A DNA stretch of 64,000 nt, from assembly GCF_035961655.1 (NCBI RefSeq), contig NZ_CP108393.1, forward strand, positions 5,503,001 to 5,567,000. Reading direction: 5' to 3'. Positions 51,874-59,880 of this stretch are shown here, piece by piece. Under the pieces are notes generated by a model. It saw only the letters and a list, made by a program, of their open reading frames with translations, was not told the DNA's origin and did no database searches. Every line of letters begins with the position of its first letter. Within the stretch, counting starts at the first letter, position 1. The stretch is from Streptomyces sp. NBC_01317. Lineage in GTDB: Bacteria; Actinomycetota; Actinomycetes; Streptomycetales; Streptomycetaceae. The position numbers were made by a program, and so were the translations under genes.

Positions 51874-51977
51874 CGCCCGCGAAGGGTCCTGCGGTGTGGG
51901 GTCCCGGGGTACGGATTCTGGGGCGCGGGACCCCGCACCTGCTGTACTTTGGGGCGAAATGTACCTGGAGGTGCAGG

Positions 51978-52835
51978 GTGGGACAGTTCGAGATCGCCGG
52001 TGCGAGCGCCGACGACATCAGGGCGCTCGTCGCGTGGTCGGCCGACGAGGGATGGAATCCGGGGGACTCCGACGGGCAGGCGTTCTTCCCCACGGATCCG
52101 GACGGATTCCTCTTCGGGCGGCTGGACGGTGAGCCGGTGGCCTCGATCTCCGCCGTGCGCTACGGGACGGACTTCGGCTTCATCGGGTTCTACATCGCCC
52201 GGCCCTCCGTACGGGGGCAGGGGTACGGAATCCAGGTGTGGCGCGCGGGCATGGCGCGCCTGGCCGGGCGGAACGTCGGGCTCGACGGGGTGCTCGACCA
52301 GCAGGACAACTACCGTGCGTCCGGCTTCCGCCGGGCCTGGAACAACATCCGGTACGAAGGGGTGCCGTCGAGCGGGGGCAGTGGGGGTGAGCGGGCGGAC
52401 GGGATCACGCTGCGGGACGCCCGTACCGTACCGTTCGGCCAACTCGCCGCGTACGACCGGCGGTTCTTCCCCGCTCCCCGGCCCGGCTTCCTCGCTTCCT
52501 GGGTGGGTCTGCCCGACCGGACCGCGCTGGTCGCGATCCGGGACGGTGAACTGGCCGGCTTCGCCGTCGTGCGCGCCTGCCATGGCGCCTCCCGTGTCGG
52601 CCCGCTCTACGCCTCGTCGCAGGAGGTCGCCGCAGCGCTGGTGGGCGGGTTGTCGGCGACCTCCCCGGGCGCGCCGGTGGCGATCGATGTCCCGGACATC
52701 AACGCGCCGTCCGTCGAGTTGATGGAACGGCTGGGGCTGAGCCCGTCGTTCGAGGCGGCGCGGATGTACACCGGTCCTGACCCGGACGTGGATCTGGCCG
52801 GACTCTTCGCCGTCACCACTCTCGAACTCGGCTGA
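51978..52835 (+). CDS. GNAT-family N-acetyltransferase with two GNAT-like halves
   Basis: 285 residues from a GTG at 51978 (GGAGG upstream). N-terminal GNAT core: LVAWSADEGWNPGDSDGQAFF, GEPVASISAVRYGTDFGFIGFYIARPSVRGQGYGIQVWRAG, with the R/Q-x-x-G-x-G/A CoA loop. The C-terminal part (about 140-285) is the GNAT-like second domain of the YitH/HolE-type family (FFPAPRPGFLASWV, AIRDGELAGFAVVRA, IDVPDINAPSVELMERLGL). The acceptor is unknown. It is monocistronic. Confidence 0.88.
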   Translation: MGQFEIAGASADDIRALVAWSADEGWNPGDSDGQAFFPTDPDGFLFGRLDGEPVASISAVRYGTDFGFIGFYIARPSVRGQGYGIQVWRAGMARLAGRNVGLDGVLDQQDNYRASGFRRAWNNIRYEGVPSSGGSGGERADGITLRDARTVPFGQLAAYDRRFFPAPRPGFLASWVGLPDRTALVAIRDGELAGFAVVRACHGASRVGPLYASSQEVAAALVGGLSATSPGAPVAIDVPDINAPSVELMERLGLSPSFEAARMYTGPDPDVDLAGLFAVTTLELG

Positions 52836-52865
52836 GGAGGCGGCTTCCTGGGAGCCGGCCTCACC

Positions 52866-54266
52866 TCACGGCCACAGCAGCTGCTTCGCCCAGCCGTCCC
52901 CTTCTCCTTCTCCTTCTCCCCGTCGGGTGTACTGGAGACGGGTGTGGTTGCGCTGCCGGTCTCCCTGCCAGAACTCGACCTCTTCCGCGTGCAGGGAGTA
53001 CAGCGTCCACTCCGGCGTCACCAGTCCCGGCTCCCGCTCCACGCGTTCCAGGGATGCTCCGGTCGCCGCGTCGCGGGCCGCGAGATCCGTCAACGGGCCG
53101 CTCTGGAGGCCGAGCAGCGCTTCCGCCCGGGCCTCGGGGGAGCGGGCGAGGAAGTCGGCGGCGCTCCGCTCGGGCGGCTCGGCGGCCACCGGGCCCCGTA
53201 CCCGTACCTGCCGGGCCAGTTGGGGCCAGTAGAAGGTGAGCGCGGCCCGGCCGTGGGCGGCCAGGTCCCGGCCCTTGGGGCTGCCGGCGTGCACGGCGAA
53301 CTGCCAGCCGTCCGCGTCCACGTTCTTGAGGATCAACACCCGTGCCGCCGGGTTCCCTTCCGGATCGACGGTCGAGAGGGTCATCGCGTGCGGCTCGCGC
53401 ACACCCGCGTCCACCGCCTCGAAGAGCCAGTCCACGAAGAGCTGTTCGGGATCCGAGGGGGCCGTGTGCGGGTGGAAGGCGGGGAGTTCACCGGCGAACA
53501 CGTCGAGTCCGCGCAAGGTCTCGCGCAGGGTGCCGGTCCGGCGGGAAGGGGCCTCAGGCGTGTCAGGGGTGTCACGGGCCTCCGGAGCCGAGGGGGCGCC
53601 CGCCGTGACGAGGGCCAGGGCGAACCCGTCGTACCCCTTGCTGCCCACCGTCTGGAGTGCGGTCGCGCTCAACCGGGGTTCGGCGGCGACGAGTTCGGTG
53701 AAGCGCCGTACCCCCCGCACCCGGGGGTCGGTGCTGTCCGGGTCGATCACCTCACCGGCGCGCACGACGTTGTCCGTGATGATGACGCTGCCGGGCCGGG
53801 AGAGCGTCAGGGCCCAGGTCAGGTACGCCGGGTTGCTGGGCTTGTCGGCGTCGATGAAGACCAGGTCGAACGGCCCGTGTCCGGCCTCCGCCAGCCGGGG
53901 CAGCGTCTCCAGCGCGGGGCCGGTGATCACCTCGACCGTACCGGCCAGCCCCGCGCGTGCGAGGTTGGCGCGGGCCACGTCGGCGTGGACCGGGTCGGCC
54001 TCCAGCGTGATCAGCCGCCCGCCGGGGGGCAGCGCGCGGGCGAGCCAGATCGTGCTGTACCCGCCGAGCGTGCCGATCTCCAGGATCGTCCGAGCTCTGT
54101 GCATCCGGGCCAGCAGATGCAGCAACTTCCCTTGTACGGGCGCCACATGGATGGCCGGCAGCCCGGCGGCCGTACTGTCCGCGAGTGCCGCGTCGAGGAC
54201 GGCGTCGTTCCCCACCAGATGATCGCCGAAGTAGCGGTCCACGTCGGTCCACAGCTCCTGGTCCAT
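52866..54266 (-). CDS. O-methyltransferase fused to pyridoxamine 5'-phosphate oxidase-like domain
   Basis: 466 residues in one frame. Residues 1-220: a COMT/MdmC-type metal-dependent O-methyltransferase (HLLARMHRARTILEIGTLGGYSTIWLARAL, FDLVFIDADKPSNPAYL, IITDNVVRAGEVIDP). After a Pro/Thr-rich linker, residues 243-466 are PNPOx: LRGLDVFAGELPAFHPH, AMTLSTVDPEGNPAARVLILKN, LTFYWPQLARQVRVRG, and the C-terminal dimerisation motif VEFWQGDRQRNHTRLQY plus LLWP. A run of CTTCTC repeats (52907-52920) encodes GEGEGEG near the C-terminus. The PNPOx part may be a catalytic FMN oxidase or a binding domain. The fusion is the main oddity. Confidence 0.92.
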   Translation of the reverse strand: MDQELWTDVDRYFGDHLVGNDAVLDAALADSTAAGLPAIHVAPVQGKLLHLLARMHRARTILEIGTLGGYSTIWLARALPPGGRLITLEADPVHADVARANLARAGLAGTVEVITGPALETLPRLAEAGHGPFDLVFIDADKPSNPAYLTWALTLSRPGSVIITDNVVRAGEVIDPDSTDPRVRGVRRFTELVAAEPRLSATALQTVGSKGYDGFALALVTAGAPSAPEARDTPDTPEAPSRRTGTLRETLRGLDVFAGELPAFHPHTAPSDPEQLFVDWLFEAVDAGVREPHAMTLSTVDPEGNPAARVLILKNVDADGWQFAVHAGSPKGRDLAAHGRAALTFYWPQLARQVRVRGPVAAEPPERSAADFLARSPEARAEALLGLQSGPLTDLAARDAATGASLERVEREPGLVTPEWTLYSLHAEEVEFWQGDRQRNHTRLQYTRRGEGEGEGDGWAKQLLWP

Positions 54267-54398
54267 GGTGCTCCTCTTCTCCGCCGCCGACAGGCTCGTT
54301 CTTCACCACCAGCCTGCTCGGCTCTGCTGCCCGGCCATTAAGTTCCGCCACTAAACATACTCGCACGGGTGGCCCTCCGCGCCGGATATCATCCAGCC

Positions 54399-54803
54399 GT
54401 GCTTCCTTCCCCCGCCGCTCTGGTCCGCGAATTCCACCGGGCCTTCGGCCTCGACGCCCGTACGACTCCGGCCGAGATCCCCGAGCAACTCGCCGCACAC
54501 CGGCAGGAGTTGCTGGACGAGGAGGTCGGCGAGGTCGCGGAGGCGTCCCGTGAGGGGGCCCTGGACCACCTCGCCCACGAACTGGCCGACGTCGTCTATG
54601 TCGCGTACGGCACCGCGCTGGTCCACGGCATCGATCTCGACGCGGTGATCGCGGAGATCCACCGGGCCAACATGACCAAGCTGGGCCCGGAAGGGCGCCC
54701 GGTCCTGCGCGCCGACGGCAAGGTGCTCAAGGGGGACCACTACCGGGCGCCGGACGTGGCGGCGGTGCTGCGCCGACAGGGGTGGACGGGTGGGGAGAGG
54801 TAG
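54399..54803 (+). CDS. MazG-like nucleotide pyrophosphohydrolase
   Basis: 134 residues from a GTG at 54399; an in-frame GTG at 54369 would add 10 residues. It has the MazG/dUTPase-2 helical pattern: LVREFHRAFGLD, QELLDEEVGEVAEAS with the EExxE metal motif, LDHLAHELADVVYVAYGTALVHGID with ExxD. The family hydrolyses non-canonical NTPs to NMPs and pyrophosphate. It ends where a broken S10 peptidase begins. Confidence 0.85.
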   Translation: MLPSPAALVREFHRAFGLDARTTPAEIPEQLAAHRQELLDEEVGEVAEASREGALDHLAHELADVVYVAYGTALVHGIDLDAVIAEIHRANMTKLGPEGRPVLRADGKVLKGDHYRAPDVAAVLRRQGWTGGER

Positions 54804-56101
54804 GGCGGGGCGCGGCGGATCGGCTTCTACCCCAAACCCCAGAAGCCGGACAAGGGGGAGGACGGCACTCCGAAGACGGTCCGCTCCTATGCCGGTTACG
54901 CGGACGTCAACGGCCCGGACGCGGCGAAGAGCCACCTGTTCTACTGGTTCTTCGAAAGCCAGACCTGCGACCCCCATCTGGAGCCCGCCGAGCAGAAGCA
55001 GCTGATCGACGAGACGCCCCTGCTGATCTGGCTCAACGGCGGCCCCGGCGCTTCCTCCTCGGCGGGACTCTTCCTGGAGAACGGCCCCCTGCGCATCGCG
55101 GACGACGCGGCCGGGACCATTTCGGTGAGCCCCGACAGCTGGAACCAGGAAGCGCACGTCCTCTACTGGGACCAGCCCGTCGGCACGGGGTACAGCTACT
55201 GCGAAACACCGAAGACGTACGTCCAGGACGAGGACGTCCTCAGCGCCATGTTCCGCGAGGGCCTGCAAGCGTTCTACGCGACGTACCCGGAATACAAGCG
55301 CTGCCCCCTGTACGTCTGCGGGGAGAGCTACGCGGGAAAGTACGTGCCGGCGATCGCTCTGGAGATCGCCGAGCACCGTACTACACCAATTTCAAGAACG
55401 TCCTTGAGGACGGAGAGAAAACCCAGGACGTCAAGACGCTGGAGCAGGCCACCGACCTCGGCAATGCGCTGGTGGACGCGGTACTGGCCTACGGGGGCAA
55501 CTTCGACGTCTATGACGTACGCCGCTGGGACGACCTGTCCGCGGGAGCGTTGAAACCCTACATGGACAGCAAGGGCGTCAGGGAAGCCCTGAATATCCAT
55601 GATTCCGGCGTGCTCTGGCAGTTCGCGGACAACTCCGGTCCGGTGGCCATGGCCCTGAAGGCCGACAACATGACGGATGCCTCGAAGAAGTACGGCGACA
55701 TCATGGAAAAGGGCTACAAGGTCCTGCTCTACACAGGGAACTTCGACACCGCCTGCGGATACCAGAGCACCGAGGAGATCCTGGACACGCTCGTCACGCC
55801 GCACGACGCATGGCACGCCTCTCCCCGGCTGATCTGGAAGCAGGCGCAGGGCAACCCGAAAGGGTTTGTCCGTAGTCTCACGACAGAAAAGACAGGCGAT
55901 TCCCCCGGGAAGAACGTGACACAGGTGGCCATCCCCGACTCCGGGCACGAAGTGCCGGCCTACCAGCCACAGATCGCGCGGGAAATGCTGTACAACTGGC
56001 TCTTCGACCGTCCCTTCTTCGGCCAGGACCCGAAGAGCACGGTCGATGAAATCCTGAAGAAGGCACATCAAGGCACATCAAAGAAGCCGCCGTCGACCTG
56101 A
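54804..56101 (+). pseudogene. Broken serine carboxypeptidase (peptidase S10)
   Basis: Two frames together encode S10. The first (to about 55377) has YAGYADVN, LIWLNGGPGASSSAG, WDQPVGTGYSY and the nucleophile block CGESYAGKYVPAIALEIAEHR. The second, one base out of phase, runs from YYTNFKNVLEDG at about 55380 through LLYTGNFDTACGY (Asp) to IPDSGHEVPAYQP (His). The central region normally between EIAEHR and YTNFKNV is missing, so the change looks like an internal deletion with frameshift. There is also no start codon or signal peptide: a TAG sits at 54801. All triad residues survive, but not in one polypeptide. Confidence 0.85.
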
Positions 56102-56142
56102 GGCCTGTCCCGCAATCCCCGGTGGCGATTGCGGGACAGCCC

Positions 56143-56538
56143 TCAGGGACGGTCGACGTGCACGTTCGTCGACTTCACCCGGGCCGTGACGGTCACCCCG
56201 ACCTCGATCCCCAGCTCCTCGACGGCCTCGCGGGTCACCAGCGACACCAGCCGGTGCGGCCCCGACTGGACCTCCACCTGGGCCACCACGTCGTCCAGCA
56301 CCACCCCGGTCACGATCCCGGCGAAGGAATTGCGCACCGAGGTGGACACCTCGTCGGCCACCGGATGCAGCCCCACGGCCCGGTCCTTCGCGAAGCCGGC
56401 GAGGCTGACCCCGTCGATCACGCGGTTCCCCGAACCGTCCCGCTCCATGAGCAGCTGACCCCCGCCGGCCCAGCGGCGGACGGTCTCCGAACTCACGCCG
56501 AGCAGTCCCGCTGCCTGGCCAATGCTGTACGACGGCAC
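56143..56538 (-). CDS. Molybdate-type TOBE domain regulator with HTH
   Basis: 131 residues. The N-terminal MerR/excisionase-like HTH is YSIGQAAGLLGVSSETVRRWAGGGQLLMERDGSGNRVIDGVSLAGFAK. The C-terminal TOBE/Mop domain is SVRNSFAGIVTGVVLDDVVAQVEVQSGPHRLVSLVTREAVEELG. Such proteins (ModE-like) bind molybdate or tungstate and control Mo uptake or Mo-enzyme genes. No mod transporter is nearby. Divergent from the DUF371 gene. Confidence 0.9.
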   Translation of the reverse strand: MPSYSIGQAAGLLGVSSETVRRWAGGGQLLMERDGSGNRVIDGVSLAGFAKDRAVGLHPVADEVSTSVRNSFAGIVTGVVLDDVVAQVEVQSGPHRLVSLVTREAVEELGIEVGVTVTARVKSTNVHVDRP

Positions 56539-56666
56539 GTACGCACTCTATGCCGCGCGGAATTCGCCACTCGATCGACCTGCTGCGATGATCGCCCCTG
56601 TACCCGGAGTCCCCCAGGGGCAACACAGGGACAGCACAAAGACAACACAGGGAAAGCGGGTGCGTG

Positions 56667-57851
56667 ATGTCGGCCGAGCTGATGCGGTTGCGGTGCCGGG
56701 GGCACCGGGACATCCGCGCCACCCACACCAAGACCCTCGAATTCACCACCAGCTCCGAGATCACCGGCCGCGCGACCTGCGTGATCGGCGTCGGCGCCAC
56801 GCTCGACGGCCCCGCCCCCGCACGGCTGGCCGGTCCGCTGCGGATCACCCTGACCGTCGGTGATCACACCTTCACCGTCCGGGCGCTGGCCAATTCCGCC
56901 TGGCGGCCCGGTTCGGGCGCGGTGGTACGGCTCAGCTCCGAGCGCCTGCCGAACACCCTGGCCACCGACGCCGACCACGCCTCCTCCGACCTGCCCCGCG
57001 ACCTGCTGCACGCGCTCACCGACCCGGACGCCGAGATCACGATCGTCGTCGAGCGGGACACCGAGGCCGCCGAGGCCCGGCTTGTCCTCTACCGCGCCGG
57101 CGACGAGCGGGACGACCGCCTCGCGGCGGAGATCGCGGCGGCGGACACGGTGATCGCGGAGGACGCCGGGGCCGGCCAGGTCATCACCGTACTGGGGGCG
57201 GACGCGGATCCCTGGGACTCGGTCCCGTCGGCGATCGCGGAGGGAGGGCGGGTCCTGGCCGTGTCGACCGAGGACACCCGGAGCGCCCCGGTCGGCAAGC
57301 TGCTCGCGGCGCGGGACCGCCCGGCGGTGGAAGTCATCGGGCTCCCGGCGGAGTTGGCGGTCGCGGCGCTGTCGCCGTACCCCGTCCCGGTCCTTCTCGC
57401 CCCCCACGAGCGCAGGCGGCAGATCGGCAGGCTGCTGGGTGCGCACCGCCTGTCGCGGGTGGTCTTCAGGGTCCCGGCCGCCGAACTGCCGAAGCTCCTG
57501 GACGAGGCGGGGCGGACACTGGGCGTCCGGACCGTGGCGGTGACCGCCGCGACTTCCGCGGCGGCGGAACGCCCCTGGTGGGGGCCGGTGGCGGAGGCCG
57601 CGACCCGGCTCACCGGCGGTGGCGACGTGCTGTGCTGCGTGGACCCGGCGGAGGAGGTCCCCGAGGGGGCCGAGGACTCCGACGTCGACCTGTCGGCCCT
57701 GGTCAGAGCGCTGGCAGCGCAGTCGGTCTCCTCGAAGACGCTGGCGCAGGCACTGGCGGCGCTGCCGACGTGGTCGAGGAAGCGGGCGTACGAGTTCGTG
57801 CTCGAGGCGGCGAAGGCTCAGCGGCAGCCGAAGGAAGACACCTCCCGCTGA
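56667..57851 (+). CDS. DUF371 protein with a C-terminal RsmI-like tetrapyrrole-methylase-type domain
   Basis: 394 residues. Residues 4-130 match DUF371, best known from archaea: RGHRDIRATHTKTLEFTTSSEITGRATCVIGVGA and HALTDPDAEITIVVERD. Residues 140-394 follow the layout of RsmI (16S rRNA 2'-O-methyltransferase): VPVLLAPHERRRQIGRLLGAHRLSRVVF, RTVAVTAATSAAAERPWWGPVAEA, and the C-terminal ALAALPTWSRKRAYEFVLEA, like the RsmI tail. The SAM-site glycines seen in active RsmI (GlPs/GDP-type loops) are not clear, so it may be inactive. The function is unknown. Confidence 0.75.
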   Translation: MSAELMRLRCRGHRDIRATHTKTLEFTTSSEITGRATCVIGVGATLDGPAPARLAGPLRITLTVGDHTFTVRALANSAWRPGSGAVVRLSSERLPNTLATDADHASSDLPRDLLHALTDPDAEITIVVERDTEAAEARLVLYRAGDERDDRLAAEIAAADTVIAEDAGAGQVITVLGADADPWDSVPSAIAEGGRVLAVSTEDTRSAPVGKLLAARDRPAVEVIGLPAELAVAALSPYPVPVLLAPHERRRQIGRLLGAHRLSRVVFRVPAAELPKLLDEAGRTLGVRTVAVTAATSAAAERPWWGPVAEAATRLTGGGDVLCCVDPAEEVPEGAEDSDVDLSALVRALAAQSVSSKTLAQALAALPTWSRKRAYEFVLEAAKAQRQPKEDTSR

Positions 57852-57856
57852 GCGGT

Positions 57857-58558
57857 TCAGGCACCGGGCGCCGGAGCCGGCGCTTTCCCCCCGTCCTCGC
57901 TTGACGGGTTGATGATCCCGGTCAGGGCGAGGACGTCGAGCTGCGCCCGTGTCGAGTTCAGCCGACGGGTCCACGACGTGGCGAGCGAGGCGATCTCCTC
58001 GGCGTCCAGGTACTTCGCCTCGTCCAGCCGCCACCCGGCCGCCGCCAGGAGCGGGCCGAGGCCCTTGACCGCCGACTCGGGGGTCGGTTCCGGGTGGTCG
58101 CCCACTTCCGGTACGGGCGGGCGCCACGCGTGCAGGTTCAGCGTGGTCAGGAACCGCGCGTCCGGCTCGCAGACCGCCGCGAGCCCCCGCAGCATCGAGG
58201 GATCGGAGCCGAGCATGCCGCGCAGCAGGCTGCCCCAGGGCATCAGCATGTGCAGTTCCGTGACGCCCCGCAGCCCGGCCGGCAGCTGCTCGGCGGGCGC
58301 CCAGAGGTAGAGCAGGTTGGCCAGCCCGCCCTTGGCGGGGTTCGCGGCCGCCTTCGCCGCTGTCTTACGGAGGTTGTCCTTGGCGGCGTCCAGCCCGATG
58401 ACCAGCTGGTCGGGCCGCTGCCGGGCCAGATGGAACGGGTGCTTCCCGTCGCCCGTACCGACATCCAGGACCACACCCTCGTAGCGGGCGAGAAGCTCAC
58501 CGTAGGCGTCACTGTCGATCTCCACGATGCGCTTCCCCAGCACGCGACGCATGGCCAT
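57857..58558 (-). CDS. KamB-like 16S rRNA (adenine(1408)-N1)-methyltransferase
   Basis: 233 residues (MAMRRVLGKR..) from the ATG at 58558; the next ATG, 58552, is equally possible. It matches the aminoglycoside-resistance A1408 methyltransferases KamB/Kmr: VVLDVGTGDGKHPFHLARQRPDQLVIGLDA (SAM site), NLLYLWAPAEQLP and TSWTRRLNSTRAQLDVLALTG, including both conserved Trp residues that stack on the flipped adenine. MLMPWGSLLRG and LNLHAWRPPVPEVGDHPEPTPES are nearly as in KamB. Known members block kanamycin and apramycin binding. There is no aminoglycoside gene cluster around it, so it may be intrinsic. Confidence 0.88.
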   Translation of the reverse strand: MAMRRVLGKRIVEIDSDAYGELLARYEGVVLDVGTGDGKHPFHLARQRPDQLVIGLDAAKDNLRKTAAKAAANPAKGGLANLLYLWAPAEQLPAGLRGVTELHMLMPWGSLLRGMLGSDPSMLRGLAAVCEPDARFLTTLNLHAWRPPVPEVGDHPEPTPESAVKGLGPLLAAAGWRLDEAKYLDAEEIASLATSWTRRLNSTRAQLDVLALTGIINPSSEDGGKAPAPAPGA

Positions 58559-58871
58559 GAACGAACGCTCCAGTGGTACTGGGGCGTCGGTCCTGGTCAA
58601 GCCCCCGGGGCGTCCGAGTGTAGCCGGACGGAAAACGAAGCAGGCGGGAGAGAAAGGGGTGGGAGAGGGGAGAGGGGGCGGGAGAGAAAGAACGCCGGCG
58701 AGCGTTCCGTACGCAGAGGGTCTACGCGCATGGGGCCTGCCCGCGCCCGCTCCGGCACCGCGACTACCATCGCACCGGGTGCAGGTACACGTCACCTTCT
58801 TGTCCACGATCATGTGTTGCATGTGTTGTCCCCGATCAAGGTCCACGATCACGTCCGCATAGGAGCGCCTC

Positions 58872-59657
58872 ATGACGGCGAGTACGCCCAAGCCTCAGGT
58901 CGACACCAGCAAGCCGCACCCGGCGCGCGTCTACGACTTCCTCCTCGGCGGCAAGGACAACTACCAGGTCGACCAGGAGGTGGGCGAGAAGCTTCCCCCG
59001 GAGGCGAAGGCCGCCGCCCGGCAGAACCGCGCGTTCATGCAGCGGGCCTCGGCCTGGCTGGCGCGGAACGGTGTCGACCAGTTCCTGGACATCGGTACGG
59101 GCATCCCGACGGAGCCGAACCTCCACCAGATCGTCCAGGAGATCAATCCCAAGGCGCGGATCGTCTACACGGACAACGACCCCATCGTGCTGCGGCATGC
59201 CGAGGCCCTGCTCATCAGCTCCCCGGAGGGCGTCACCGACTACATCCAGGCGGATGTGCGCGAGCCCGAGGTGATCCTCGAACACGCCCGTACGCTCCTG
59301 GACTTCAGCCGGCCCATCGCCCTGTCGCTGATCGCGCTCCTGCACTTCATCCCCGAGGACCAGGACCCGTACGGCATCACGGACACGCTCGTGGGCGCCC
59401 TGCCCGCCGGCAGCTACCTGGTGCTGTCGCACGCCGCGTCCGACCTCTTCCCCGAGCTGTCGTCGCGGGTGACGGCGGAGTACGCGAAGGGCGGCATCAC
59501 CCTCGGATTCCGTACCCGTGACGGCGTGTCCCGCTTCTTCGACGGCCTCGACCTGGTTCCCCCGGGCGTGGTGACGGCGACGGAGTGGTTCAAGGACACC
59601 CCGGCCCCTGAGGACGAGGACTGCGGCCTGTACGCGGGAGTGGCCCGCATCGGCTGA
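58872..59657 (+). CDS. SAM-dependent methyltransferase, DUF574 (SAV2177) family, copy 2
   Basis: 261 residues. DUF574 motifs parallel the copy at 46901: HPARVYDFLLGGKDNYQVD, FMQRASAWLARNGVDQFLDIGTGIPTEPNLHQIVQ, IVYTDNDPIVLRHAEALL, LSLIALLHFIPEDQDP and CGLYAGVARIG. It is clearly a paralogue but not a recent copy. It is divergent from the KamB-like gene. A hairpin terminator follows. Confidence 0.93.
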   Translation: MTASTPKPQVDTSKPHPARVYDFLLGGKDNYQVDQEVGEKLPPEAKAAARQNRAFMQRASAWLARNGVDQFLDIGTGIPTEPNLHQIVQEINPKARIVYTDNDPIVLRHAEALLISSPEGVTDYIQADVREPEVILEHARTLLDFSRPIALSLIALLHFIPEDQDPYGITDTLVGALPAGSYLVLSHAASDLFPELSSRVTAEYAKGGITLGFRTRDGVSRFFDGLDLVPPGVVTATEWFKDTPAPEDEDCGLYAGVARIG

Positions 59658-59667
59658 ACCACGCGGG

Positions 59668-59710
59668 CTTCGCGTCACCGCGCCGGTTTCGCGCCGCCGG
59701 TGACGCGAAG
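59668..59710. terminator. Terminator after the DUF574 gene
   Basis: Stem CTTCGCGTCACCG (59668-59680) with CGGTGACGCGAAG (59698-59710), loop of 17 bases containing a further GCGCCGG/CCGCGC pairing. Confidence 0.8.
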
Positions 59711-59808
59711 TGCGCCGTTGTCAGGGTGAGCGCCGGAGCGTAGAAGAGAACAGAGGGATTCGGCTCTGCCGAGGCCGGCGGTCCGGGGAGTGCCGCGCAC
59801 ACAGCCGC

Positions 59809-59837
59809 GTACACAACCGTGTACACAACCGACGGTC
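59809..59837. promoter_or_regulatory. Direct repeat GTACACAACC before the P450 gene
   Basis: CGCGTACACAACC followed by CGTGTACACAACC-like copy at a 12-bp period, about 45 bp upstream of the P450 start. The second copy contains the palindrome GTGTACAC. A candidate regulator site. Confidence 0.5.
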
Positions 59838-59880
59838 GTGCTGTGCGCCCCGGCAGCACGGCGGCACGGAGGAGCACGGT

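Noticed and set aside
59710..59880. Extended N-terminus of the P450 (RTQPCTQP-like residues)
   Set aside because: It is a translation of GTACACAACC repeats; the ATG at 59881 gives a normal-length P450.
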